This document shows, piece after piece, positions 45,825 to 56,138 of a DNA stretch of 64,000 nt (positions are counted from its first letter, which is position 1; every line of letters starts with the position of its first letter). The position numbers and the translations under genes are program-made. The notes below the pieces were generated by a model. It was not told the origin of the DNA and did not search any database. It saw only the letters and a program-made list of their open reading frames with translations. The stretch is from Actinomycetota bacterium (lineage in GTDB: Bacteria; Actinomycetota; Geothermincolia; Geothermincolales; RBG-13-55-18). The stretch is taken from positions 188,263 to 252,262 of the forward strand of contig JACIXB010000016.1 of assembly GCA_014360685.1 (NCBI GenBank), given 5' to 3'.

Positions 45825-47342
45825 TCAGCGGCGCAGCAGCCTTTCCCTCAGTTCCTTTCTGGAAGGTTTTCCCAGTATTGTCCTGGGCAGGTCCTGGAGG
45901 AAAGTTACGCGGTGGGGCACCTTGTAGTAGACGAGGTGGTTTCTGGTGAATTCCACGAGTTCCGATTCGGTGACCGCCCTGTCCGGTTGGAGGACCACGA
46001 AGGCGTGCACCACCTCCCCGCGCACGGGGTCCGGCTCGCCGACCACCGCAGCCTCCCGCACGGCGGGATGTCGTTCCAGGACCTGCTCCACCTCGGAGGG
46101 GTAGAGGTTGAACCCCCCGGTGATGATGAGGTCCTTCTTGCGCTCCACGATGTACAGGTAACCGTCCTCGTCCAGGTAGCCGATGTCCCCGGTGTGCAGC
46201 CAGCCCCCGCGCAGGGCCCTCTCCGATTCCGCGGGCTCCTTGAAATACCCCTTCATCACGTTGGGGCCCCGCACGCAGATCTCCCCCGGGCTCCCGGGAG
46301 GCAGCTCCCTCTCGAAGTCGTCCCGGATGCTCACCTCCACTCCCTGGATGGGGGGGCCCACGGATCCCGGTTTCAAGGGTATGTCCGGCCGCTGGCAGGA
46401 AACCACGGGTGAAGCCTCGGTGAGCCCGTACCCCTCGTAGATGTAGACCCCGAACTTCTCCTTGAAGGCCAAGAGGATATCCTCGGGGAGGGGGGCCGCC
46501 CCGCTCTGCAGGCGTTTCCAGCTGCGCACGTTGTAACGGGGAGCGCGCGGGTGGTTGAGGAGCTGAATGAACATGGCCGGCACGCCGGTCATGGTCCGGA
46601 TGTGGTACCTCTCCGTGTGCCGGAAGACCTCCTCGGCGTCGAACCAGCGCATGAGCACGCAGGAAAGACCCCTGATGCCCGGAAGCAGGGAGACGGTGAG
46701 CCCGTAGGAATGGGCCAGGGGGAGGGCGGAAAGGGAGACCTCGTCCGGGGTGACCTTGTTCGTCTCCACCACCGAGTAGGCGTTGCTCCCCAGGTTGCGA
46801 TGGGTGAGCATGACCCCCTTGGGCCTTCCGGTGGTTCCCGAGGTGTAGAGGATGGCCGCCACGTCATCGTCGGAGAGGTCGGGGTTGGTCTCCAGGGTCT
46901 CCGGCTGTTCCGCGGTGAGCTCCTCCAGCGAGAGGAGGCCCTCCGCCTTATCCTCGCAGAGAATGACCTTGCCCCTCTCCACCAGGCGCGGGCAAGCCAG
47001 GCGCACCTTGTCCAGGAGGTTGGGGGTGGTCACCAGGTAGGAGGCCTCGGAGTGCTCGGCAATCCAGGAAAGTTCGTCCGCGCTGATGAGGAACATGGTG
47101 GGACAGAAGACCACCCCCGTCTTGGCGCAGGCCCCGAGGAGATGGGTGAACTGCGGCACGTTCTCCATGTGCACCAACAGGACGTCTCCCGGTTGCATTC
47201 CCAACTGCAGGAGGGCGCGGCCCATGCGGCAGATCTCGCGGTAGATCTCCAGGTTGGTGTAGGCCCGGTCCTCGAAATTCAGGAGCACGTACTCGGGATG
47301 CCTCAGGAGTTCGCGGTCGAAGAGGTCGGTGAGTAGGGTCAT
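45825..47342 (-). CDS. Fatty-acid or aryl-CoA ligase (AMP-forming)
   Basis: This 505-residue ANL-superfamily ligase has the AMP-binding motif ILYTSGTTGRPKG, then IYEGYGLTEASPV, TGDIGYLDEDGY and the hinge region IVERKKDLI. The C-terminal catalytic lysine lies in RTILGKPSRKEL. It activates a carboxylic acid as the CoA ester. It is a canonical member, unlike the two paralogues near 20-28 kb. ATG 47342 follows AGGAG. It is convergent with the ketopantoate-like gene, with only 20 bases between stops. Confidence 0.9.
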   Translation of the reverse strand: MTLLTDLFDRELLRHPEYVLLNFEDRAYTNLEIYREICRMGRALLQLGMQPGDVLLVHMENVPQFTHLLGACAKTGVVFCPTMFLISADELSWIAEHSEASYLVTTPNLLDKVRLACPRLVERGKVILCEDKAEGLLSLEELTAEQPETLETNPDLSDDDVAAILYTSGTTGRPKGVMLTHRNLGSNAYSVVETNKVTPDEVSLSALPLAHSYGLTVSLLPGIRGLSCVLMRWFDAEEVFRHTERYHIRTMTGVPAMFIQLLNHPRAPRYNVRSWKRLQSGAAPLPEDILLAFKEKFGVYIYEGYGLTEASPVVSCQRPDIPLKPGSVGPPIQGVEVSIRDDFERELPPGSPGEICVRGPNVMKGYFKEPAESERALRGGWLHTGDIGYLDEDGYLYIVERKKDLIITGGFNLYPSEVEQVLERHPAVREAAVVGEPDPVRGEVVHAFVVLQPDRAVTESELVEFTRNHLVYYKVPHRVTFLQDLPRTILGKPSRKELRERLLRR

Positions 47343-47573
47343 CTCCTGATCTCCTGTCGTGAAGACCGTTTCTTCCGTCCGCTTGCCGTGACGCCGAGGG
47401 CCGGGTACGGGATGGCCAAGGTTCTCGGTACCCAACCCGCCGCCTCGCCGGTGATCCCCGCTTTCCCGCTCTTGCTTTGCCGCCGGTACTTGAGCCGCGC
47501 CGTGGGTCTTTTAGATCCGGCGGCGCCGATTGGCGTTCAAGGCGTCCGATTAGATTTTAAGCCCCGGAGATGC

Positions 47574-47590
47574 CCGCCGGCTACCGGCGG
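47574..47590 (-). terminator. Hairpin around the stop codon of the DUF362-ferredoxin gene
   Basis: CCGCCGG-CTA-CCGGCGG is a perfect 7-bp inverted repeat whose loop is the stop codon. No U-tract follows on the minus strand, so termination is uncertain. Confidence 0.35.
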
Positions 47591-48675
47591 AGGAAGTCCA
47601 CCAGGCGGCCCACCCTCACCGCCCCCTGGGGACAGAGCTCGTAACAGCAGTAACAGCCGATGCATCGCGCGGTGTCGAAACGGGGGTAATCTTTTATGGT
47701 TATGGCTTCCTGAGGGCATCCCCTGACGCATGAACCGCAGGCGGTGCATTTCCTTCGATCCACGCCGAGCCGGGGACGGGAGAGGCGGCGGAAGACGGTC
47801 CGCTGCAGGATACCCCCGGGATCGAGGCGCGCCGGGGTGGAGGGAAGCCGGAAACCGGGAATGGGCGCCAAGTCACTCTCCACCTCCACCTCCTGCAAGC
47901 GGGAAGGGGCCAGTCCCCTCTCCGCGGCGTATCTCTGGGAGGGCACTTTATGCGGATCCACGCCCATCAGGAAGCATACGGCCAGGTCCATGGCCCCGCC
48001 GCTGTCCGAGGAGAGCAGGAGGCCCACCTGCCGTGGTGACCCGCCGGAGGGCCCGTTCCCTTCCATCCCCGTCACCGCGTCCATGATCACCAGGTCCGGG
48101 GGCCGCAGGGCGTAGACGTCCACCAGCAGTTCCCCGAACCGGTCCGGCCGGGGGGCCAGGGAGTGAAGGCGTGCCTTTTCCCCTCCCACCAGCAGCCCGT
48201 AGCTGTTCTTCACCGCCCCGGTGATCACCGTGGATACGTGGGTCTTGAACTTGGGAACCGATATCCAGTGATCCACCTCCAGGACCTCGGAGCATACCGA
48301 GACCCGGTCCACGTACCGGGAGGGGATCTCCACCCCGCGGGGCCGCAGGCCGAGGTTCACGAAGTCCCCGCCCGCCGCCCGGTCCACCCCGGTGACCCGG
48401 GCCATGCGCCCCACCATGCCGTAACCACGCACGCCGGGATTGTCCCCCACCAGGACGCGGCAACCGCGCCGGCGGAGTTCCTCGCGGATAACCTTCACCA
48501 GGAGGGGGTGGGTGACCACTCCCGAATCGGGGGAAAAAGGGCCCAGCAGGTTGGGCTTGACCAGGACCGTCTTCCGCGACCAATCGATGCCCCTGCGGTC
48601 CAGCATGGCGGAGACCATGGGAGCCAGGGTTTCCTCGTCGTATCTTGTGGCCGGGCTCACCAAGAGATAGGACAT
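47581..48675 (-). CDS. DUF362 protein with C-terminal 2x[4Fe-4S] ferredoxin domain
   Basis: This protein of about 364 residues has the DUF362 core (VKPNLLGPFSPDSGVVTHP, SVPKFKTHVSTVITGAVKNS, DAVTGMEGNGPSGG) and an added ferredoxin-type tail. The two clusters are CTACGSCVRGCP and CIGCYCCYELCP. The family is widespread in anaerobes, but no enzymatic role is agreed. ATG 48675 follows AAGGAGGG on the minus strand. It lies upstream of the acyl-CoA ligase, same direction, with a 240-bp gap. Confidence 0.85.
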   Translation of the reverse strand: MSYLLVSPATRYDEETLAPMVSAMLDRRGIDWSRKTVLVKPNLLGPFSPDSGVVTHPLLVKVIREELRRRGCRVLVGDNPGVRGYGMVGRMARVTGVDRAAGGDFVNLGLRPRGVEIPSRYVDRVSVCSEVLEVDHWISVPKFKTHVSTVITGAVKNSYGLLVGGEKARLHSLAPRPDRFGELLVDVYALRPPDLVIMDAVTGMEGNGPSGGSPRQVGLLLSSDSGGAMDLAVCFLMGVDPHKVPSQRYAAERGLAPSRLQEVEVESDLAPIPGFRLPSTPARLDPGGILQRTVFRRLSRPRLGVDRRKCTACGSCVRGCPQEAITIKDYPRFDTARCIGCYCCYELCPQGAVRVGRLVDFLRR

Positions 48676-49179
48676 GTCCCTCCTTTTTGTCCCTCCTTTC
48701 CCCGGGACCGCCGCTTGACGCGCCGCCTTGCGCCCTGCGAAGAGCATAGCACCCGTTCTCCGAGCCGGGAAGGAGAGAAGCCAGCGGTGGTTTCCGAGGG
48801 AGCGGGAAGGGCGGGCGAGGCTCCGCGTAGGCCAACCCCGAAGAGCCGCCGGGGGGAGGGAAGCGCCCGTTCTGCCGGGCGGAGCGGGGAGGGGAGAGGG
48901 GCATCGCCGGGTCGACGCCCGGGAGCCGGTGGGAAGCCGGCTTTAACCCGAGCACGGTTCTTCACCCGGACCCGGGGGCGAAAGGCAAGGGCCGGGGAGG
49001 GGAAAGGGTGAACGGAGCCCTCCTCGAGTCCGGCGCACCGGAAGGGTTGTGACCAAAGGGGACAGAAAAAGTTAATATATTAAAAGCCGTGAAGGCGAGG
49101 ATCCGGGCCGCGGGCGGGATCGGGAAAGGAACCAGGCTACCGCCCGGAGGAGAAGACCTTTCGGAGGGAAGGAGGAGGT
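48676..49179. other. Divergent intergenic region with promoter before the RND gene
   Basis: About 500 bp. TTGTGA (49047-49052) lies upstream of the AT palindrome TTAATATATTAA (49072-49083), which holds TAATAT. This is the likely promoter for the RND exporter. The rest shows no gene. Confidence 0.45.
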
Positions 49180-51666
49180 TTGAAGTTCTTCGCGCGCTTG
49201 TGCCGCGATCACGCAGGTTGGGTGGCGCTGGCCTGTTTCCTCATAACCGTGCCCGTGGCCGTGGGGATGGGTTTCATCGAGGTCAAGGCGGGGCAGAAGG
49301 ACCTCATTCCCAGCAAGTACGAGGCCTCCCGGACCATCAAGGACGTGGACCGCCTCTTCGGGGGCATCAATACCGAGGTCCCCATGGTGGAGAGCGATTA
49401 CCTGCTCACCTATCCCATGATCAAGAAGTTCCTCCTCCTGGAGGAGAACATGGCCAAGGAGGTGGGAGAGGAATATTACGTGAGCGTGGAACATTTCCTC
49501 TCCGGCTTCGCCCGCAACATGATCAACGAGGCCCGCAAGCAGTACGGACCCATAGTGAAGGACATCTCCACCGTGGTCCTCTTCGGCGAGGGGACCTTAG
49601 TCCCCGACCCCTCCGATCCGAGCAGGACCCTCCCCTTCGAGGAGGTCCTGGAGAAGGGGGTGGAGCAGTACCTGTCCAACCCCGTGGCCTACAAGTGGAC
49701 GGTGGGTAAGGAAGGCTCGGCCCTGCTCTCCAAGGACAAACGCTATGCCGCCGTATGGATCAAGGTCAACCCCGAGCTGAGCACGGAGGGCACGCGGGAA
49801 GCGGCCCGCCGCTTCGAGGACTTCTTCCGCTCCTACTTCGAGGGCGGGGAGGTCCCGGCCACGGTGACCGTGAGCGGGGATCCCTCCATCGACCGCGACC
49901 TGGAGAACTACGTCATCCAGAGCACCTGGCTTTTGGCCCTCATCGCCGTGCTGGTGCTCATGGCCCTCCTCTACCTCACTTTCCAGAGGTTGACGGACAT
50001 CTTCCTTCCTCTCCTGGTAATCGTGATCTCCGCGGTCTGGATATACGGCCTGATGGGCTGGCTGCGCATCCCCTACACCATGGTCTCCGCCATCCTGGGG
50101 CCCATGGTCCTGGGCATCAGCCTGGGCAACCTGGTGTATATGATGAGCCGCTTCTACGAGGAGTTCGGGATACGCAAGGACCAGAGGGAAGCCGCCTACC
50201 GGGCGGTGGTCACCGTGGGGGTGGCCATCTTCCTGGCCTGCATCACCACCTTCTTCGGCTTCGCCTCCTTCGCTTTCTCCGACTTCGACGTCCTACAGCA
50301 GTTCGGCTTCATGGGCGCGGTGGGCATCGGGGTGTGCTTCCTGTTCAGCATCACCCTCCTCCCCGCCCTAATGGTGCTGCGCGAGAGGCGCAGGCTGCGC
50401 CGGGGCCGCGCCGGGGCCCCGCGCGGGGTGGCCATCTTCGCCGCCGGCGGGAGCTCCAGGTTCGACAGGATCATGGGGAGGATCTCGGGTATCTCCCAGG
50501 ACCGGCCCCGCGCTGTGGTGGCCATTTACGTCCTGGCCGTCCTCGTCTGCGTCATGGGGGCTTTCCGGCTCACCACCACCCCGGACCTGCGTGCACTGGC
50601 CCCCCAGGACATACCCTCCCTCCAGGCCCAATACCGGCAGGAACGCATCTTCGGCGGCGTGCAGCAGGATGTGCTCCTGGTCACCGGCGAGGTTCTCGAC
50701 CCCCAGGTGCTTTTGGCCATGCGGCGTTTCCAGGAGGAGATCGCATCCTCCCCCTATTTCACCGCCCAGGGCAGCTCCAGCCTGGCCGAGCTGATCCAGG
50801 ATTTCCGCGTGGAGACCGGGAAAGCGAGTCCCGGCGCGGATCCGGCGGCGGCGCTCCCCTCCACGCCGGCGGAGGCCGAGGAGGACCTGGCCGAGATCGC
50901 CCGGCTCTTCGGGCCGCAGGAGGGCAAGCTCATTTCCGCCGACCACCGCGCCGCCCTGATCAGCGTCTTCAGCGAGGGAGCCCGGGACAACCGGGAGATG
51001 CTGGACAAGGAGCGCGTGCTCAAGGAGGCGGCGGATAAATGTTTCGGGCCCCTGGATGTGGGTTACCGCCTGGGAGGCATGACCCCCATGACCGTGGCCA
51101 TGCTGGGCAACCTGGTCCCCACCCAGATACGCACCGCCGTCCTGGCCCTCCTCCTCTCCGGCCTGGTGCTGGTGGTCATCTTCCGCTCCCTGGCCTACGG
51201 GTTGGCCACCCTCACCGTGCTCATCGCCGGTGTGGCCGCGGAGCTCGGTTTGCTGGCCCTCATGGGTTGGACCCTGGACATGATGACCGTGCTGGTGGCC
51301 TCCATGATCATTGGGATGGGCATAGATTACGGCATCCACGTCACCCACCGTTTCCTGGAGGAATACGCGCCCCAGGGGGTGGGCGTGGCCCAAGCCCTGG
51401 ACGTATCCGTGGTTCGGGTGGGCAAGCCGCTCCTGGCCAGCGTGGTCTCCATGGCGGGTGCCTTCATGGTCATCTCCCTCTCCAAGATGGCCCCCATCCG
51501 GCGTTTCGGGCTGATCACCGCCGTCTCCCTGGTGGTATCCCTGGCCGCCAGCCTCCTGGTCCTGCCCTCCGTGATCACCCTCATCACCAGGGGCAGGCCC
51601 CATCCCCGAGCCGAGTGGGAGGAGGAAGAGGAAACAACGGAACCGGGAACGGTGACCACGGTTTAG
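49180..51666 (+). CDS. RND/MMPL-type lipid exporter (HpnN-like)
   Basis: This 828-residue membrane protein has two matching halves. Each has one N-terminal helix, a large outside loop and five membrane helices, as in MMPL and hopanoid-exporter RND proteins. The second half shows IIGMGIDYGIHVTHRFLEEY, the family signature in TM4-5. It probably moves hydrophobic compounds out of the membrane, using the proton gradient. TTG 49180 lies directly behind GGAGGAGG. No adaptor proteins are seen nearby, as expected for Gram-positive MMPL members. Confidence 0.9.
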   Translation: MKFFARLCRDHAGWVALACFLITVPVAVGMGFIEVKAGQKDLIPSKYEASRTIKDVDRLFGGINTEVPMVESDYLLTYPMIKKFLLLEENMAKEVGEEYYVSVEHFLSGFARNMINEARKQYGPIVKDISTVVLFGEGTLVPDPSDPSRTLPFEEVLEKGVEQYLSNPVAYKWTVGKEGSALLSKDKRYAAVWIKVNPELSTEGTREAARRFEDFFRSYFEGGEVPATVTVSGDPSIDRDLENYVIQSTWLLALIAVLVLMALLYLTFQRLTDIFLPLLVIVISAVWIYGLMGWLRIPYTMVSAILGPMVLGISLGNLVYMMSRFYEEFGIRKDQREAAYRAVVTVGVAIFLACITTFFGFASFAFSDFDVLQQFGFMGAVGIGVCFLFSITLLPALMVLRERRRLRRGRAGAPRGVAIFAAGGSSRFDRIMGRISGISQDRPRAVVAIYVLAVLVCVMGAFRLTTTPDLRALAPQDIPSLQAQYRQERIFGGVQQDVLLVTGEVLDPQVLLAMRRFQEEIASSPYFTAQGSSSLAELIQDFRVETGKASPGADPAAALPSTPAEAEEDLAEIARLFGPQEGKLISADHRAALISVFSEGARDNREMLDKERVLKEAADKCFGPLDVGYRLGGMTPMTVAMLGNLVPTQIRTAVLALLLSGLVLVVIFRSLAYGLATLTVLIAGVAAELGLLALMGWTLDMMTVLVASMIIGMGIDYGIHVTHRFLEEYAPQGVGVAQALDVSVVRVGKPLLASVVSMAGAFMVISLSKMAPIRRFGLITAVSLVVSLAASLLVLPSVITLITRGRPHPRAEWEEEEETTEPGTVTTV

Positions 51667-51758
51667 GGGAGCGGGAGCCTCGCCGCGCCGTACCCATCAC
51701 CCGAAGTGCCCGCTGCCCGGGAGGGGCTCCGGGTAAAGGGGGAGGGGGATCCCGCCGG

Positions 51759-52694
51759 TCACCCCAGCTTGAGCAGGCGGGCGAAGGCCTTACCCATGAC
51801 GATGTCTATCTCCTCCCGGGTGAAAGACACCTCCGGGCAGCAGCTGAGATCGGGCTCGGTCAGGGCCTTGACCCAGCGCTCCCAGGGGCAGAGGACGTTG
51901 AGGTAGGGCCCGTCGGTCCCGAAGAAGACCCTCCAGGGTCCGATCTCGTCCAGGACGGTGCGCAGCATGCGGTAGAACTTCTCCGGATGGCTGTTGAAGA
52001 TGATCTGCCATCCGGAGATGTCGAAATAGACGTTGGTCTTGATGCCGGCCACCATAAGGGCTTCTTCCCACAGTTGGTGAGCCACGTGGGCCATGATTAT
52101 GGGGAGGTCCGGGAAGTCGGCGGCCACGTCGTCCACGTGGATGGGCTGGGTGAAGCGAAACTTCATGGGGGCCGGCTGGCTCCCGGTATGGAAGAGGACC
52201 GGGATGCCGTACTCCAGGCACTTCTCGTAGAAGGGGTATGCCGCCGGGTCGTGGGGATAGTAGCCCGAGGTGGGGTGGAGCTTCAACCCCTTCATTCCCC
52301 ATTCCTCCACGCCGCGCCGGAAGAGGTCCAGCGCCCCCGGCCTGCGTGGATCTATAGTGAAAAAGGGGATGAGGCGGTCGGGGAACCGCTTGGCGGCCTC
52401 GGCGACCATGCGGTTTTGTTCCTCCATGGACACCGGGGGTTCCCCGGCCAGGAGGCCGTAGTCCACGGCGAAGATGCAGGCCTTATCCACTCCGGCGGCG
52501 TCCATGCCGGCCACCGTTTTCTCTCCGGTGGTGTCGGCTAGGACGGGCATCAGGCTGTCCACCAGGGCTTCCGGGTCGGGGTATTCCCCCGTAGCCCGGC
52601 CCACGGGGATGGTGGCCACCCGGGCCATGCCGATGAAGAAGCTGCGATCGATCCACCCTTCTCCCACCAGGTGTACGTGGCTGTCGATGATCAT
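51759..52694 (-). CDS. Amidohydrolase (metal-dependent TIM-barrel hydrolase)
   Basis: This 311-residue protein of the amidohydrolase-2 family starts with the metal-binding DSHVHL. It shows GLKLHP (lysine or metal-bridge position), LFHTGSQ (histidine) and GTDGPYL (aspartate) in order. These fit a decarboxylase or hydrolase of the ACMS-decarboxylase type. The substrate is unknown. ATG 52694 follows GGAGAGGGGG. Convergent with the RND exporter. Confidence 0.85.
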   Translation of the reverse strand: MIIDSHVHLVGEGWIDRSFFIGMARVATIPVGRATGEYPDPEALVDSLMPVLADTTGEKTVAGMDAAGVDKACIFAVDYGLLAGEPPVSMEEQNRMVAEAAKRFPDRLIPFFTIDPRRPGALDLFRRGVEEWGMKGLKLHPTSGYYPHDPAAYPFYEKCLEYGIPVLFHTGSQPAPMKFRFTQPIHVDDVAADFPDLPIIMAHVAHQLWEEALMVAGIKTNVYFDISGWQIIFNSHPEKFYRMLRTVLDEIGPWRVFFGTDGPYLNVLCPWERWVKALTEPDLSCCPEVSFTREEIDIVMGKAFARLLKLG

Positions 52695-53200
52695 GTTCGG
52701 ACCCCCTCTCCTTAACCGTTTCCGAAGCCTTGCCCATTGCCCATTAGTATAGCCCAGGTTCGGGGAAGGGCGTAACGCCTCGAGGCGATAAGAGGTCGGG
52801 TTGAACGCTTGAGGGATCGCCCTTTCTTGATCGGGCCTGGATTGTTTCGCCAGGGGGGATTTGGTGGTCTCTCGATCCCTTTCAACCCTGGGGCGCCAAC
52901 TGGAACGTTTCAACATCCGGAACCCCCGCCGGGAAAGATGGGGTCATCGGATCTTGTCGCCGGGAGATTTCGTCGCCTTCCTTAGTAGGGTTGACGAAGG
53001 ACTCGGGCGCGTTTCCCCGCCGGTGCGACCGGTCCCCTTTCCGCGAGGAAATGGTGGGAGCGGGCCGTCGGCGGGTCTCCGGCCGCGGGTGGCAGAGAAA
53101 CAGGGGCGCCGGGATGGCGATGCCCATCCATGTGCGCCCCGAATGGTTTATTATGAATAGCGGTGGCGGGTGTTTGGGAAGTTCGAGGAAGGGTTGCGCC
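52695..53200. other. Intergenic region between divergent genes, no gene seen
   Basis: This is about 500 bp. TTTATTATGAATAGC (53148-53162) is AT-rich and may carry the promoter for the alcohol dehydrogenase. No gene is supported. Confidence 0.4.
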
Positions 53201-54214
53201 ATGCTCGGCCTGTATTTCGACGGGGAGTTGAAACTGAGGGACGACCTGCCGGTTCCCGAGCCCGGACCGGGAGAGGCCCTGATCAAGGTGATGGCCGCCG
53301 GGATCTGCCACACCGACCTGGAGATAGTGCGGGGCTACGCGGATTTCAAGGGCATCCTGGGGCACGAGTTCGTGGGCGTGGTGGAGAGGAGCGACAATCC
53401 CCAGTGGGTGGGGAAGAGGGTGGTGGGGGAGATAAACTGTTCCTGCGGGGTCTGCCCCATGTGCATCGAGGGGAGGGCGCGCCACTGTCCGCAGCGCACC
53501 ACCCTGGGTATCAGCGGAAGGGACGGCACCTTCGCCGAGTACGTGGTTCTCCCCCTGGCCAACCTGCACCTGGTCCCGGATACCATGCCCCTGTACACGG
53601 CCGTGTTCGTGGAGCCGCTGGCGGCTTGCTTCCGCATAACCGAACAGGTGCACGTTACCCCCAGGATGAAGGTGGCCGTGCTGGGGGACGGAAAGCTGGG
53701 GCTCCTTGCCGCCCAGGTCATGCGCCTCACCGGCTGTTCCCTGGTGGCCGTCGGGCGCTACCCTCACAAGCTGAAGATACTGGACCGCCTCGGTATCCGC
53801 ACCGCCCTGGAGGAGGGGTATCGTCCGGAGGAACGGTTCGACCTGGTGGTGGAGTGCACCGGCCGCCCGGAGGGATTCCGGCTGGCGCGGGACCTGGTCA
53901 AGCCGGCGGGCATCATAGTCCAGAAGAGCACTTTCGTGGAGAGGGTGGACCTGGACATCTCCCGCCTGGTGGTGGACGAAGTGCAGGTGATCGGCTCCCG
54001 GTGCGGCCCCTTCCAACCGGCCATCCGCGCCCTGATGCGGGGGCTCATCAACGTGCAGGACCTCATCGACCGGCGTTTTCCCCTGGAAATGGGACTGCAG
54101 GCCTTCGAGTACGCCATGCGCGACGGATCCCTCAAGGTCATCCTGGAGATGCGCACCTACCCGGCGGAGGGCTTGCGCAAGCCGGGGGAGCTGGAGGAGG
54201 AGCCGGTCATCTGA
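53201..54214 (+). CDS. Zinc-dependent alcohol dehydrogenase (MDR family)
   Basis: This is about 337 residues. Catalytic-zinc ligands lie in GICHTD and GHEFVGVV. Structural-zinc cysteines lie in CSCGVCPMCIEGRARHC. The NAD(P)-binding Rossmann motif is VLGDGKLGLLAAQ. It oxidises an alcohol or sugar alcohol, or reduces the matching ketone/aldehyde. ATG 53201 follows GAGGAAGGG; longer upstream reading frames lack coding character. It stands between the amidohydrolase (divergent) and adenine deaminase (217 bp downstream). Confidence 0.9.
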   Translation: MLGLYFDGELKLRDDLPVPEPGPGEALIKVMAAGICHTDLEIVRGYADFKGILGHEFVGVVERSDNPQWVGKRVVGEINCSCGVCPMCIEGRARHCPQRTTLGISGRDGTFAEYVVLPLANLHLVPDTMPLYTAVFVEPLAACFRITEQVHVTPRMKVAVLGDGKLGLLAAQVMRLTGCSLVAVGRYPHKLKILDRLGIRTALEEGYRPEERFDLVVECTGRPEGFRLARDLVKPAGIIVQKSTFVERVDLDISRLVVDEVQVIGSRCGPFQPAIRALMRGLINVQDLIDRRFPLEMGLQAFEYAMRDGSLKVILEMRTYPAEGLRKPGELEEEPVI

Positions 54215-54431
54215 GTCCCCGTCACCGAGGGGGGGAAGGTGTCCGGTATCCGGCGTTCAAGGCCATTTCACCTTGGAAAAGGGAAATTTTCCGTGCCTTT
54301 CGCGGCGCTGCCCTCGGGCCTTTTCCTTATCCCGGTCGGGCCGGGGGAGACGTGGGGGACGGCGGGTTCGGTCCAGGGAGCCGGCGATTCCGCGGCTCGG
54401 GCGGCACGGTCAAGGCGGAAAGGAGGAGATT

Positions 54432-56138
54432 TTGTCCGGTGATGAGAGGTTGTTGAAAGCGGCCCGCGGGGAGGGAGAGGTTGACCTTCTCCTGGTCGGC
54501 GGAAGGGTGGTCAACGTCTTCACCGGGGAGATAAGCGAACGCCCGGTGGCGGTATGCCGGGGTAGGATCGCCGGCTTCGGCGAGAGGCCGGCCCGCCGGG
54601 TGGTGGACCTCCGGGGATCATTCCTGTGTCCTGGATTCATCGACGGGCACGTGCACATCGAGTCCTCCATGGTCTCCCTTCCGGAGTTCGCCCGCGCCGT
54701 GGTGCCGCGGGGGACCACCGCGGTGGTCACCGATTACCATGAAATAGCCAACGTGCTGGGCGCGGAAGGCCTTACCTACATGATGCGCCTGGCGGAAGAC
54801 CTTCCCCTGGAGGTGTTGGTCATGCTCCCCTCCTGCGTGCCCGCCACCCCCATGGAGACCGCGGGGGCCGTCCTGGAGGTGGAGGACCTGCTTCCCCTCC
54901 GGGGGGAGCAGGCGGTCATCGGCCTGGGGGAGGTGATGAACTTCCCCGGCGTCATTCGAGGGGACCCCTCGGTGTGGGCCAAGCTGGAGGCCTTCCGGGA
55001 CCTTCCCGTGGACGGGCACGCTCCCGGCCTGCGCGGGAGGGAACTGGACGCCTACCTGGCGGCGGGGGTGGAATCCGACCACGAGTGCGTGGACCTGGAG
55101 GAGGCCAGGGAAAAACTGGAGAAAGGCATGTACATCTACATACGGGAAGGCTCCACGGCCAAGAACCTGGAGGCCCTCCTGCCCCTGGTGGATTCCCGAA
55201 ACCAGGCCCGCTGCCTGCTGGTAACCGACGACAAGCAGCCGGGTGACCTCCTGGTGAACGGGCACCTCGATGCCGTGCTCCGGAAGGCGGTGGAAGGGGG
55301 ACTGGATCCGGTGACCGCCCTGAGGATGGTGACCCTGAACCCGGCGCGGCGTTTCCGGCTGGCGCGGAGAGGGGGGATAGCCCCCGGGTGGTGGGCGGAC
55401 CTGGTGGTCCTGGAGGACCTGCGCGGCTTCAGGACCCTCAAGGTCTTCAAGCGGGGGAGCCTGGTGGCCGAGGAGGGGACCTTCCTGGGGCCGCGGCGCC
55501 CGGCACCCCCCGCACCCGGCGCCATGAAGATCGACTGGAACGGATTACCGCCCCTGGACATCCCCGCAAAGGGGGACAGGGTGCGCGTCATAGGCGTTGT
55601 GCCCGACCAGATAATCACCGAGTCCCTGGTCGAGGCGCCCCGGGTGGAGGAGGGGAGGGTGGTATCCGACGTCTCGCGGGACATCCTCAAGGCTTGTGTC
55701 TTCGAGAGGCACAGGGGGACCGGAAACCTGGGGCTGGGTCTGGTAAGGGGCTTCGGCCTCCGCGAGGGGGCCCTGGCCTCCACGGTGGCTCACGATTCCC
55801 ACAACCTGGTGGTGGTGGGAGTGGACGACCGGGATATCCTGGCCGCCGCCCGCCGGGTGGAGGCCATGGGAGGGGGCCAGGCGGTGGCCAGGGGAGGCGA
55901 GGTACTCGCCGAGCTTCCCCTGGATGTGGCCGGCCTGATGTCCACCCTGCCCCTGGAGGAGGTGGCGGCCAGGGTCCGGGGACTCCAGGAAGCGGCCTGG
56001 GCCTTGGGGTGCACCCTCCGGGAGCCCTTTATGGCCCTTTCCTTCCTGGCCTTGCCGGTGATCCCGGAGCTCAAGTTGACCGACCGGGGGCTTTTCGACG
56101 TGGGCTCCTTCCGCCACGTTTCCCTGTTCGCGGATTGA
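54432..56138 (+). CDS. ade: Adenine deaminase
   Basis: This protein of about 568 residues is close to the usual AdeC length. N-terminal metal ligands lie in GFIDGHVHIESS. Later motifs are GEVMNFPGV, GHAPGLRG, VESDHECVD and the deaminase-specific VTDDKQPGDLL. The C-terminal domain has TVAHDSHNLVVVGVDD. It converts adenine to hypoxanthine for purine salvage or catabolism. TTG 54432 has AGGAGGAG directly upstream; longer upstream in-frame extensions are rejected because they have no family sequence. Confidence 0.95.
   Translation: MSGDERLLKAARGEGEVDLLLVGGRVVNVFTGEISERPVAVCRGRIAGFGERPARRVVDLRGSFLCPGFIDGHVHIESSMVSLPEFARAVVPRGTTAVVTDYHEIANVLGAEGLTYMMRLAEDLPLEVLVMLPSCVPATPMETAGAVLEVEDLLPLRGEQAVIGLGEVMNFPGVIRGDPSVWAKLEAFRDLPVDGHAPGLRGRELDAYLAAGVESDHECVDLEEAREKLEKGMYIYIREGSTAKNLEALLPLVDSRNQARCLLVTDDKQPGDLLVNGHLDAVLRKAVEGGLDPVTALRMVTLNPARRFRLARRGGIAPGWWADLVVLEDLRGFRTLKVFKRGSLVAEEGTFLGPRRPAPPAPGAMKIDWNGLPPLDIPAKGDRVRVIGVVPDQIITESLVEAPRVEEGRVVSDVSRDILKACVFERHRGTGNLGLGLVRGFGLREGALASTVAHDSHNLVVVGVDDRDILAAARRVEAMGGGQAVARGGEVLAELPLDVAGLMSTLPLEEVAARVRGLQEAAWALGCTLREPFMALSFLALPVIPELKLTDRGLFDVGSFRHVSLFAD

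Noticed and set aside
52695-52916. N-terminal extension of the amidohydrolase
   Set aside because: The family begins with the metal-binding HxH right after the chosen ATG, which has a strong ribosome site.
53232-54456. Second open frame overlapping the alcohol dehydrogenase
   Set aside because: Shadow frame rich in Gly/Arg/Pro, no motif.
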